Source: Nemania diffusa | Lineage: Eukaryota; Ascomycota; Sordariomycetes; Xylariales; Xylariaceae | Length of the DNA: 64,000 nt | Direction of reading: 5' to 3' | NCBI GenBank assembly: GCA_038501195.1 | Contig: JBBPUQ010000004.1 | Location: 5,160,001 to 5,224,000 of the forward strand | Shown here: positions 11,101 to 22,848 of the stretch, one piece after another | Position numbering within the stretch: position 1 is the first letter of the stretch | How the letters are laid out: each line of letters starts with the position of its first letter | Program-made: the position numbers and the translations under genes | The notes under the pieces: model-generated | Databases searched by the model: none | Told to the model about the DNA's origin: nothing | The model's input: only the letters and a program-made list of their open reading frames with translations

Positions 11101-14100
11101 TATATTTTGCAGTTGGTTGTTATGCATATCTAGTGGGGTGCCTAGTCCGTCTGATGTCAGATTCGGAGCCAATCGTGTAGCGTAGAGACGATACTGTATT
11201 ATGCGTAGTGTATTCTGTGGACTAGGTATGTCGCTGTATTCGATGCATACTGCATACTGACTATTAGTGTAGCATTGGGTTGTGGATAGACTTAGACGAT
11301 TAGTCAAGGGTATGCCGACAAATCACGGCTTTTCGTAATATAGGATGGTGGGGCCGGTCGAGGTTTAAAGCGACACGGCCAATAGAATGTCGTTCACGTG
11401 ACTGTCGCGACTTCTCAGAACGGGCAAATTATTATTGGTAGCCGTAAAAAGGACGCTATGCCCGCCGATTTGCTACCCGCCATTGGCTTATTCTGCAAAG
11501 CCCCTGTCAATACTTGAGAGAATTTAAGTCTCCAGTGCGGGAAAACGCAACACTATGTAACCAAATACCCAGGGCAGGCCAGGGAATCGACTGGATTTAG
11601 TGTGTCCATCTGGGGCATTTAATCTCAGATCATACTGTGCTGGCTAGCTGGATTTTATGCGTTCGGCGCGGCCCGTAAAGCTATTGTCAATCGCCACCAT
11701 TCGAGTCGTCCAGCCCGCTCTTATATACCTGTCCAGATGTAACTGCGCGCCGCCCTCCTCGTTGCGGGAGGAGGAGGGAAAGGCCCGCAGCGGTCGCCAA
11801 AGTGCCGAAAGTAACCTTACTCCATATCGTTGGGTTTTCGGTTGCATTCTTCCATTATCTAGCTTATGTATGCAGTGCATGCATAGATGCTACACAAGCA
11901 AGTAATTAAGCAAATGCTGCGTGGTATGGAGGCAGGCAGCGTATTACATACACCACTTCATATCATTATTGTATACTTACAGCATTGCACTACTACGACA
12001 CTAGACGGGCAGCCAAGGAGGGCTGCTGAAAGAAAGTGTGTGTCTCGATGCATCCTTTCCGAGCCCCCCGTCGACAAGGGTGCACAACCGAGGCGGAGAA
12101 AGAGCCGCAATTGACCAATCGTAATCGCGCCGGCATTTTTTTGTCAAGTCTTTCTTTTCCCGACCGACCGCCACAGCATTTTACGCTACACCAGTACACG
12201 CATTCAGCTGCGCAATGGGCCTGGCTTAGCCTTTGGTATTCTCGTAACTTTTGTCTGGCTGTATACGATTCTATTCATAGAGACGGAGTTCTCTTGAGTT
12301 TTGGATTACGTAGGCATCCATATACTGTAAGTAAGTACACGAGGTTGGCCATGTGGGAGGCGGGCTACTAATGTTGTATGCGTATTCCAGAAAAAAAAAG
12401 CTTTCGGGCTGGCTATCTGCTTTATGCAGCTTTGGAAGAATTTGTTATCTACATACTTACCGCGAGATGCAGGTCAGCTTTGGCCCTGCATATATTGGGG
12501 CGTACATGACGTCTACGGTATGTTCAATCTCCTGTACCTACATATATATGCGTGCTAATTGCTTTTAGCACACAGTATTTCCCACCTGTTCCTGATGCGT
12601 AGTGGTATCCGAGATGCAAGTTTTAGGAATCATGACCGAAAACATAACTGATGCAGCAGAGCATGTCTGTAGATCCTGATTATCTCCAGCTACTATGCCC
12701 ACTATACACCACACTATCCGCTGCGTAATCAACCAGAGCGATTCTAGGCTTGGATGAACCATGCTTATACTGTATTAAATATTTCAGCGCGGTGGATGAG
12801 AAGGTGGGGAGCAACGACACCAAAACGAAGTATACGCCGAAAGAGTGTGTAGCACAACCAGGCTGTTATGCAGCCGTTTTCTGGTCGTCCCCGCATACAG
12901 CGGGTTTCTCATCAGACTTTCGATGTCTGCCCAGGGTAGCCTGCTTTGATAGTGGATAGTATCCTGGCTCGAACTGGAGGGTGTGGTTGGTGCTAACCCG
13001 GGCCTGCTTCTTATGCTGGCGATGAAAGGGGAAAATACTCCTTCTCAAGGCATGGGTTCGTCTCACTATTCGCACTTAGATATTTGTAGTGTGGTCTATA
13101 GTCCCTGGGTTCCCCTCTTCGCCGGAAATATCTCGATACTGGCTGCCGCTGAATTGGACGATCTTGCGAGAAGCGAGCATAATGAGGGCAAATGGCTCTA
13201 GCGGCAAGTAAAGAAGCTCTGATCAGGCTACGTCCATGTGTTCGTTATCAACCAATCGTTGATCGTGGTCTGATGGAACTTGTGTGTGTTTCCGCCCTGT
13301 TCCTGGGGTGAGATCTCGCGCAAGAATGGCACGGCCTCCCGTCTCACTCCCGCCCGCTGATAATCTACGTATGTACTGTAAATAGTGTATGCGTTGACAA
13401 AGCCGTTGCACATCGTCCATGCCCCCCCGCAAAGCCATGGATGAACTCGGGGACGCTTAACGAGTGTAACCTTAACTGAAGGCGAGCAGCGAGCAGCAGG
13501 CTCGAAGAAGTCGACGCGTATTTGTTGTTCCCGTTAAGCTCATTTCTGTTATGTATTCGTTGGCCAAATGCTAATTACCTAGCTCACGCTGCTATTGGTG
13601 ACCCAGAGCGCTGGAAGATTGCCGCATTACATCGCCATTACATCAATATGCGATATACAGAGTAATAACAGGGAACCACGGACCAACTTGAGCTTCGTAA
13701 TATTGTCCCTACCTATTATGAACGATTGTGAAATTGATACGATAGTAATTGGCCCAAGAATGGGCCCATGTGGCATAGTCGAGAGAGCGCGTGGCGAAGA
13801 GCATCACCACCCGTGGTAGTGTAATACATAATACATTAGCACTCTGTAGTCTAGTGCACGCGGAGGTGGTGAGGCATCAGCACGCTAATGCAGGCTGCGG
13901 AGGTTCAGGGAAACATCTGCACACTAATGCAGATCCCCCTGCCACCGCTCCCAGGTTTCGAGCTTCCGTACAACCCTACGTACGAGCCCAGAAGCTCGCA
14001 CTTTGCATTGACCAAGCAGCCCAGCCAGCCCGCCCTCGTCTTGTTCCCCCAATCCCCTCGCCCCCCCTTTATTATGTATCGACGGGCCTCCATAATAAAT

Positions 14101-14547
14101 CGTAATTGCTGTTCCCGCAGGAAGAGAAAAAGAATACATACTTACATACATAGTCGTGTAGCGGGCGAGCAACCAACCAACCTACCAGACCAGACCCCTA
14201 CAGCCCCGAGTTCTTTCGAACGTCGTATCTGGTTCGACGGGCCCTGTTTGATCAGCTATTGCATTTCCGCATCTAGTGTTGAGGGGCCGCTTCGAGCGAC
14301 AGCATAAGGGAAGTTCCCACCTCGATCATAAGTACATAGAAGCATCGCGGTCTTGGGAATTCCTAATTTATATCCCACCCGCATATCCTGTTTTTCCCTT
14401 CCTTGAAGCTATTCAAAGCGCACAGCCAAGTCACTCATTCATTCATTACTCCTAGTTGATGATTACCTGTTCATCTTTCATGCCCCCTTAGTGCCCCCCG
14501 ACTAAGTTATACGCCGCCACCATACATACTATTCGTCAGCTGGCAAG
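8158..14547. other. Long gene-free stretch with microsatellites
   Basis: About 6.4 kb in which I find no believable protein gene. It holds the promoters of the kinase (left) and of the receptor (right). Short tetranucleotide tracts are frequent: purine-rich GAAA/GAAG at 8317-8360, GTGA/GTAA at 8376-8402, TACC/TATG-type tracts at 8683-8785 and 10180-10215, TACA at 10327-10345. A CACGTGAC word at 11395-11402 and ATTGG/CCAAT words near 11433 and 12115 could be factor sites. The longest reading frame (13888-14307) shows no family motif and runs over obvious untranslated sequence. I saw no clear tRNA. Confidence 0.45.
8683..8786. repeat. TACC/TATG-type tetranucleotide tracts
   Basis: Degenerate tandem words (CTACCTACCTATCTACC, then GTATGTATGTGTGTATGTAAGTATGTAAGTAC in part). 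The same kinds of tract recur at 10180-10215, 20519-20560 and 29697-29720. Confidence 0.6.
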
Positions 14548-15742
14548 ATGGCGTGGGCACGAGATAGTCTTCCGCCCGCGATTTACACCTTCATCGTCCT
14601 CAATACTCTCGCCGTTGGTCTCAGAGTGTTCGTCCGATCATGCATGAGCAAATCCTTCGGTTACGATGACTATGCTATGGTGGTAGCTTATGTAAGAACA
14701 TCGAATGGGCGATCGAGAATTAGGCATATCATGCTAATGTGTATGTGTGTAGTTCGGATTTATCACACTTTGTGGGTTGACGTTGACGTCTTTGGCCTAT
14801 GGTTATGGTGACCCCGATATGCATCCGAAGTATAACATGTCGGAAGCTGTCCGAGTGAGTTTGGTGTCTTGACAACGTCTGGGAAGCTGGATCCTAATGA
14901 TTTTCGTTTCTTCAAGTTCTTCGTCGCATCCACCATCACCTACATCATCGTTCTTTACATCGCCAAGCTTAGTGTAGCGCTTGTCTTGCTTCGAATCGCC
15001 GTTACGAGCAAGGGGGTGCGGATCATATTGATATGCTCGATGGTGATTTTGACGATCTGGACCACTGTCACCACGTTTATCGTTGCATTCCAGTGTATTC
15101 CGCTATCTGTAGCCTGGGGTGAGGGCACGGGAACCTGTCTATCGGCAGCCGTCCTCGCCAACACCGGCTACTCCATCTCGGCCATGGACATCGCCTCCAG
15201 CTTCCTCTACGCGGGTCTGCCGGCATATCTGTTGAAGGGTGTCCAGCTGAGCACCAAGGTGAAGACCTCCATCATCGTTCTTCTCGGACTAGGTGTCGCC
15301 AGCTCGGTCGTGACGATCATTCGCCTGAAATATCTTGTCGATGTTGGAAACCTGCGCTCGCCCACCGGCGTCGAAGCTGCCAACGCTTATCTAACCACAT
15401 TCGTTTAGTAAGTACTCCTATACTCTACGTGTGATGCGAGACTTCCAGTGTGACTTACCATGATCAACTTCCAGTTCTATCACTGAAGTTGGCTTAACCC
15501 TCTTCACCGGTTCCCTAGCCGCTCTGCGGCCACTTTTGAAACTTGTACCGTTCGGACAGACGACGGGCAAGGGATACGCTACTTATGGCCCCTCGACGAA
15601 GCAATCAAATGTACGAGACGAGATGGGCAATAGTATGAAACTGCAGGATTTTAACGATGCTGAGAGTCAGGATTTTATTGTGCCCAAGGGCCGGGTTCAT
15701 AAAACCGTTCAATATGAAGTTAAGTACTCCGAGGCAGCATGA
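14548..15742 (+). CDS. SAT4/PTH11-type seven-helix integral membrane protein (fungal rhodopsin-like domain)
   Basis: A 334-residue membrane protein of the fungal rhodopsin-like/SAT4 superfamily, which includes PTH11-type receptors. Exons are 14548..14691, 14753..14854, 14917..15407 and 15475..15742; each junction has GT-AG borders and matching phase. The first two exons give FGYDDYAMVVAY-FGFITLCGL, the third continues FFVASTITYIIVLYIAKLSVALVLLRI, and the fourth completes YSITEVGLTLF. About seven hydrophobic helices are seen, with the family hallmarks Y-D-D-Y after helix 1, K-L-S in helix 3, and the extracellular Cys pair (FQCIPLSVAW...GTCLS). The C-terminal tail is short and charged. The family has surface-sensing and host-sensing members, but a ligand cannot be told. 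It converges on the terpene cyclase gene 405 bases away. Confidence 0.85.
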
Positions 15743-16147
15743 GTAATTAAACGCGTTAGGCTTCGCCTTCAAAATAGGCCATTCATGGGTGATGTGGGAG
15801 GACGTACTGTTTATAATATTTTTTTTTTGTTTGTTCATTCGACGGTGTATCAGCGTAAACACCAATCTTCATACGATTTTGGAGTCAAGGGCTCAACGAA
15901 ACCAACACCTTCATGCAGAAAGGAATGTATCTAGTTAATTATTATGTGTTAAGTGTAAGTTAAAAAACAATAGTATCCAAGCAATAATCACGCGTGTGCG
16001 TACGTATCTACCCATTTTGTCTTCTCATTGTGCCCCCCTCCCTGAAACTCCAGTGCATTACTAATATTTTGACCCAAGACACCGCCAGACCAGTACCCAG
16101 ACCCATCGTTATGCGATCACAAGGAAAAGGAAGGCGTTCATGTCTTA
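15743..16147. other. Convergent intergenic region
   Basis: The 3' untranslated regions of the receptor gene (+) and the terpene cyclase gene (-) meet here. It is AT-rich, with a T tract at 15823-15830. If the cyclase gene continued into a prenyltransferase domain, as in chimeric relatives, its coding sequence would run here; I see no such motif on the minus strand. Confidence 0.6.
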
Positions 16148-17299
16148 TTAGGCGGGGTTATACCGCGGACATGTAGCCGACCAGAAGCAGTTGCCGCCCA
16201 GCATGAGACCGACGCTCTCGACGTACTTCGTCATCGTGCTCGAGTAGGCGAATCTCCGTAGTAGGACTTGGCCGAGCTCTCGGGTCACCTGTTCGTGGTG
16301 GACGATGAGACCTCGGAGGAAGACGTTGGCATCCTCTTCGTTGAGGTCGTACTGCTGCATGATGACGGGTACGGCGTTCCACTTGCGGTCCGCGGAATCT
16401 GCGCCTTCGGTTCGCTCGACGTTCCACGAGTAGAGATCGTTGGTCAGACCCATTACACGTCCGGCTGACATGTAGAAATTGTGGGCCTCGTCCGTCTCGG
16501 CCTCGTTGAGGTGAAGACCCATCGTCCATTGCATGAAGCTATCCATGATACTATGCTACTGTCAGTACGTGGGAACAACGAATAATGAGGCAAGGGGTAC
16601 GAACCCGTAACCGACGTTCAGGATACGATACTCGGTGTACTTCTGGATAGTGGTGAAAGGTGTCTTTTGGCTGTCGTAGTTGTCGAGATACGTCTTTAAC
16701 GAAGCTAAGACTGTGGGCGCGCCGTGCTTGTCCATGTGGTTCAACCGTGAACCGAAGTCCTTGAAGAGCGTGGCGATCATTGTCTTCTTCGTGGGCTTCT
16801 CTACCCCAGTCAAGGTATCCCGGACACTGGCGTGTGCCGCAACGGCACCGGCGTGGTCAACATCCTCCATAACATCTGAGAGTAGCAAGGTCAGTGGAAG
16901 GGTTCACTAGAGTATGAGAGTATGGGAGAAGATCCTTGGCTTACCATCATATAACCACAGGCTCTCAATGATCTCCGTTGCCAACTTTACTCTTTCTGTC
17001 TTTCCATTGGGCCAGCACGTGGAGAAGAAGTTTCCGTATGGACCGGCGGAGTGGGATCGAAACTCGGTACTACGGGTAAAGTCCTTGAAGTTTTTCCGGG
17101 CGTTCATGGCACCATGGTTGATCTGGTTGTCTTCCTTGTGGACGCGGACGGGGAAACTGGTGATCGATTGTGGGTGAGAGGCTGTCTTGACTTTAACTGA
17201 CGATGGTTTTCTCTTTAGGAGAGGCCGAGACAGTTTCATAAGAGCGGGGTGCTTCTCGGCCTGTATTGTCAAGGCTCCAGTAAGGGTGAGTTGTGTCAT
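16148..17299 (-). CDS. Class I terpene cyclase, stand-alone (fusicoccadiene-synthase type cyclase domain)
   Basis: A 342-residue class I terpene cyclase. Exons are 16945..17299, 16605..16875 and 16148..16550. The first junction rebuilds the Mg-binding motif DDVMED (D118, D119). The second metal motif is NDLYSWNVE, a perfect NSE triad (N246, S250, E254), and the C-terminus carries the late Arg-Tyr pair (R338, Y339) just before the stop. The N-terminal PVRVHK...GAMNARKNF and the terminal GNCFWSATCPRY are typical of the cyclase half of chimeric di/sesterterpene synthases such as fusicoccadiene synthase. Those continue into a prenyltransferase domain; this one stops. The product is unknown; substrates up to GGPP or GFPP are possible. 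The second intron has a weak donor (GTTCGT); a donor four bases on with acceptor at 16556 would add two residues. Confidence 0.86.
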
Positions 17300-17369
17300 G
17301 TTGTATTAGGTATATGGGTTAGGTATAGCAAAGGAGTGTAATGAAGTACAGAAGACCAGTCTGTGCTCG

Positions 17370-17391
17370 GGTTGGTTGGTTGGTTGGTTGG
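17370..17391 (+). repeat. GGTT microsatellite in cyclase promoter
   Basis: Five copies of GGTT end in GGCT about 80 bases upstream of the terpene cyclase start codon, so the tract is probably in its promoter or 5' leader. Confidence 0.75.
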
Positions 17392-20300
17392 CTGTTGTGT
17401 GAGTGATGAAGTGGGTGATGGAATATGTAGGTATGGGAATGGGACGAATGGGCTTTGCTTTATAGTTCTGGCCTGCCTGGCACGCACAGTGAGTCCAAGT
17501 CGCAGAACCATGGTTCGAGCTGATATCCTGCAGGGTCTGTGCCGAAGCTGGCACTGCCTAAGCCTCCATTTCCTGGGACTTATCGTTCTCGAAGAAATTT
17601 CTCCCCACTTGGGATCGTTGGGACTGCTCGGGGTCTGCTTAGAGCGACTGGGAGCTCATCCCGAACCAATGGTCTGGGAAATTTGTGACAGAAATTGTGG
17701 AGGAAAGACATAAAATGAAGCTAGATTCCCTGTCTGGGCTACTCAAAACGTGGCGTAGGATTCAACGCGGCCCAAGGACATGGGCCCGGATTCTATTCCG
17801 GAGCTTCGACAACAATCATGTGATCAAAGTGGCGCCTCGATCTCTAGCAGATGGGGGCAGGTTGTGCATTCACACATGGTCTTGTCGTTATCCTGGCGCT
17901 GTGTTAAATTGGTACTTTTGGCTGGGTGCGAGTCGTAAGCGTTGTGAGCACGGTCACACCACGAGTAATCATATCTCGAATGTTCCCCAGCTGACCGACC
18001 CAAGATGGAAATCCTGCTAGCAGTGTGGATGACTCTGTCGTCATGCTCCGCCAGAGATCTTCGGTGGATGTCGTGCCAACTCGTAAGCTTGGTTGGTTGG
18101 TAACTTACTTACCTACTTGTACACACGATTTATCCACCACGGTGGTAACACCCCAGCTCTTCCCATACACATTACATATGCGTAGGTAGGTATTGTGTCG
18201 TCATATGTCGTCCACGCTATCGAGCCAACACCGCAGACTGAGGGCTTCCTCTTCTCCTCGAGGGTTTTTTTTTTTGGTGTATATGTGTGTCTGTGTCTGA
18301 CGAGAAGTCTGGGGAGGGGGATGGATCAGCCTTGTACTTAGTTAGAACAGCGAAGGATCGGTGTCGTTGAAGAAACCTCACCGTCATTGTCTCATTACTC
18401 CGGATTTGGCAACTGCAAGGTTCGGAGTATCGAGCGTGGTGCAACACAGACAGGGACATGGCCATGAACCGACAAGCCGATAAAGGCGGCTTGACTCGAA
18501 AAAGGAATTCGTTCTGGGTTATTCGCGCCACGAAAATTTTCTTGGGTCTGACACGCTCTATAATTGCACCCATTTCGGTCTCACTCCCGGATCCTTGCAC
18601 CGCAAGACCGTGATAAGGACCAAGCGTCCAGTCCAATCAAAGCAATAATACCGGGTACCCCATGGACGTGCTCCTTAGCTTCGTGAGTCACTCACTTCAC
18701 CATCCAGAGCCCTTTGGGTAATTCACTCGTCACAGCAATAATTGTCGACTTCTATAGCACAGGATGCCTCAACGTGAAACGGCCTCATGCTCCGATCAAC
18801 GTGTTTGGTCGACGAGCCAAGCTGGGAAATCCAGAACATTGGATACCTATGTACGTGACGACAACAACGTGTTGATCGGCGAATTGGTAGCTCGTATGTC
18901 CACAGTGGCCATGGCCATTCCGCTCGGCACGAAAATTTTTCATCTTACTTGTCCAGAAGCCCGAGCTTCGGGTAGGTAGGAGGCCACCGAGTGAGCGGGC
19001 GATGACACGCTGAGAGGAACAGTTTCCTGGTTGGGCTTACCTGATAGGCTGAGCCTCGAGGACTTATGTATGTATATAGGCACTGTAGGTAGTCCTCTGG
19101 GCCGTATTCTGGGCGAACACGTGCCTACTGTGCCCTCTGTGCCATCTGTGCCATTCTGCCTGCTACACATGGTTGTGTGCCTTATGTAGGGATTATTGTT
19201 TTTGTGACGAGTTGTGACGAGTTGTGCGTTATCTTTATAAATAACGTAAGTTATTTCCAGCATGTGCGTAGGATGGAGGGCTATGCAAATAATATCCATA
19301 TTTCATAGCCAGACCAGACCAGGCCTATTCATACCCATACCGATATCCATCTCCAGGCATACACACATACAGGTGCCACCCCCCGTCATGCCACGTGTAA
19401 CGGTCCAAGTCGGTCAGCGAACCATATCGCCGATGCCTAACATTAGCTGAGGAGGGGAATGTCGCACGGGATTCGTCGATGCTCGCCTCCAACTCGCATT
19501 ATCGTGTACGTGGCTTTGCATCGCTTCCCGATCACACTTCTGGGCACATTGCACATTGTGCGTGGGATCGCGGCCTTGCATAAAATAATGGCAATAAAAG
19601 TCCGCCATGTCCACCATGTCCACAATGTCATGATTGTGGATTGCGTGAGGTGTGCTCGGTTTAAGCTTGTTCGCTTTAGGCTAACTCGATTTAAGCGCGT
19701 GGAATAAGAGTGCACTAGTCTAACCTCGGCCTAGCGACCTGCGAGCTGTTATAGGTGCGGTAGGCAATACAAGTTACAGGTCCCACTTAGCTGCTTATAA
19801 GCCGAGGACCGAGCGCCAAGTGATTGGAACCTCCGATAAGCTCGATGCATAAAACCCCAGATCGGCGCTGTCATGCAACCTCAGAAACAGGCTCTCGGTA
19901 ACGGCCGCGCCAAAACGAGCCACGGCAAACACTCGTTCAACCATGGCATGGAGCTGCCTGGCGTGCCATTCATCCAGTGCCGTGTCCGAGGAGGTTTTGC
20001 TTCTGTTGCCTAGGCGTGCGGGGGAGTCAATATCGACAGAGCCGAAGCGTTCGTCACTGAGACATCGCTAACGACCGCAGACACCCACCTACGCCAAGAC
20101 CCGTGTCGCGGGTGTGATATTGTCTAAGACCTGCTTTGACCGCTATCGTGAATACCTTGTCTCAGTGGTGATGCCGCCGATGATTCGACGACTTTGCCGC
20201 CTCCGCTGTGCCGTGTCGGCCCATCACACACTAAGGTACGGCTTATAGGGTTATAGTAGCCGGTAGTGTACACGTGTAGTAATACTACCGATCTGTTATA

Positions 20301-20518
20301 GCAAGCCAAAGCCTATCGTCTATAGTGTATACCTCTGTGCGGAGACCTGCCTACATACATAATAGGAATGGTAGGTCCAGGTCCAGTATCCCGCGCGGGA
20401 TAGAATTCTGTAAGCCTTGTGCACATGAGCGGAATCCAACCCAAGGCAGCCGGCGGCCGGATTGGAGTTACCTATGGGGGATTGGTGCGGCAGCGGTGTG
20501 CATTGCGAAGGCTCGCTT

Positions 20519-20562
20519 GCACATACTTACATACCTACCTACTTACTTACTTACATACTGTA
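20519..20562 (+). repeat. TACATACTTACC-type tetranucleotide tract
   Basis: A degenerate tandem tract of TACA, TACT and TACC words in a gene-free interval. Confidence 0.65.
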
Positions 20563-22848
20563 GTGCAGGTATACATTCTGTATGGATAAATCCCGAAATC
20601 GGATCTAGGTACCTGGCGCCCACAACACAGAACACGCATACATAATCTCCATGCCTGCTTGCACTAGCTACCGGCTAGCGAGCTGGTGCCTGAGTAGGCA
20701 TGTGTGAGCGGTGCACGAGAAACGGCAATTGATCATCGCTAATATCAAGGAAAAGAGGCCATTTCCCAGCCCTTCGCGCAGGGAAATTGGATCACGAGTC
20801 CAAATGCCATGGTCGGTATCTCCTTGAGAGGAAGGAGATGAGCGGTGAGGTCAGATGACCACACCACCTGGGAAACCCTACCACCGACCAGGTATGTGAT
20901 GTGATGGTAATCTATATATCCTGGACGTGCACTGTTTGGGAAGGCTTCGAGAAGATTTCCCTTTCCATCGCAAATCAAACAACATTGGCCGACGTGATTA
21001 AAGTCAGCCGTTTTCGCTGTCCTTGGCCGCCCATCCAACTCGACCCCCTAGCTCAGCCTAGGAAACCGTTTCCCGGCCTACCAGCCTACGCTAGGTACTA
21101 GCTTAGCAGCCTAGTAGTCTGGCAGCCTACTACCGTTCTACCGTTCTACCGGCCCACCCGGGTTTAAGGATCCGGTGAAACACGCGAGCTAAAAGCACGG
21201 AAATACGGGCCTAACTGCATTGGTGCAGCTGGTGTGCACTAGGCCGAGAGCCTCAAATTTTAGTGTTGAAGAAAAAGTTTATATATAACTTTCACGAGAG
21301 CCTCCCTCGCATACCAATTCCGGGAAGCACAAGCGCTAGGCTTTCACTCCTTCATTAGCACGTGGGATCTATGCAGCAGTGCATTAGCCGACTCCTGCGA
21401 TTTCTTGTCCTCGGCGACATCTTTCTTTTTTTCTCGCTTCAGAAGGATGCTTACACAGACCTGACAGTGAGAAGAAAAAGTGAGGCCGACGAAACAGGGG
21501 TAAGTCTCAATTACGACACCCCGGGAAAGAAAAAAAACTTTTCCTAAAGGATCAACACGTTGAGTTTTAGTGTGATGCTAGGCTTACGAGGTATGGTATG
21601 AGTAGATTTCACACTCCGGCCTGAGATATTTGTAGAACATCTTTATTCAGGTCGTCGCTACGCGTACGTAGCTGTGTAATATTGGAAAGCGATGTTACCT
21701 TGTGTAATGGTCAGCTTAGGTATTACATTAGGTTGCCTCTCCATGTTTCGAAACACGAGCCTCAGCCTTTTTGATCGTGCAAGTTGAACCGGATACGCGT
21801 CGCTTGCGCTCAAGTTGTCTTGGCTGACAATTATTCTCGTCGTAAACGACTCCCGATTCTATATGAGTGCCCTACTTCGTAGATCCATCCTACAATTCCT
21901 TATTTCCCTAGTTACCCATTTGGCGTAACGGCTGTTCCGGAGCCCACTTCCAGTCTCTCTATCCCTGTCAAACCCACCCTAGAGCAAAACCCGACATTGC
22001 CTAGATATTTATTTCTACAATACTGTACGAAACGCAGAAGACCTACATATATACACACTTACTGCGACGCATCGCACCATCACACCATGTCTCCGCAGAG
22101 CTCACGTAGGCCAATGGATGCTACCATCCTGGTATTGTTCGTCACTGAAGCTACCGTTGCTCCCTTCGCGATCTTATCTCAGCCGGACTTAAACCTGTTG
22201 CCTATCATATTGTCGCCGCATGTTGCTGCCATCCCAGGGCTGTAGCTTACAAGTACCTACAGCGTTTCACATGTCATGTAATTCATTACAAATGCCCACT
22301 GTCATTCATTATCTAAGTTGAAAATACACACGCCTTTCAAGTCCCAATGTATTCTACGATGGGAAGTATACCTTTGCTGTTTAAAGGAAATACCGATCCT
22401 TGAACCCACTTCCAACACCCATCGTCATCTGACAACGCAGCTGACCAAAGATACACATGTCTAAAGCTGCATCATCCACCGCTATCGTAGCATCAATGCT
22501 TCCGATGCTAGCTAGCTCGCCCGATCCAACGCCACCGACTGGCGAAGACCATCCGTACCATAATAGTTTGCCGCCGATTTTGCGGTTGCTCACGGGGAGA
22601 GCAGCTTGTTTTGATTGCTGTATGCTAGAGCCATCCGCGCCCGGTGCTATGCCATAATGCACGCATGCAATGTTCAAACAACAGTGTAAAGAGACAGGGT
22701 ACAAATGTGCGTCATCAAATACCCCAGCTGCTCGTGAGCGGCCTAGAGAACCGCCCTTTTCTTCGCCTTCAAAACGCCAAAGATGCAATGCCGCCATCTG
22801 AGCCACAATCCTGCTCGGTTAATGCTTGCTTATAATGCAGGTACCACG

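Larger units (their letters stand above)
17300..22848. other. Long interval without a supported gene
   Basis: About 5.5 kb. It begins with the cyclase promoter, which has a (GGTT)5 tract at 17370-17391. Tetranucleotide tracts recur at 18087-18120 and 20519-20560. A TATATATAA word at 21278 stands before a 46-codon frame that starts at 21362 and reaches a GTAAGT donor at 21500, but no second exon can be recognised. A 141-codon minus-strand frame at 22381-22806 just downstream of the histidine kinase stop has no motif and is more likely 3' untranslated sequence. No clear tRNA was seen. Confidence 0.4.

Noticed and set aside
13888..14307. 139-codon plus-strand frame before the receptor gene
   Set aside because: Composition is like translated non-coding DNA and it lies in the receptor promoter region.
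18217..18636. 139-codon minus-strand frame
   Set aside because: No motif, includes a poly-Lys run from a T tract, no gene context.
21050..21120. TAGCTCAGCCTAGG, reminiscent of a tRNA A box
   Set aside because: No matching B box or cloverleaf follows at the right distance.
22381..22806. 141-codon minus-strand frame downstream of the histidine kinase
   Set aside because: No family motif; position fits the 3' untranslated region of the kinase transcript.
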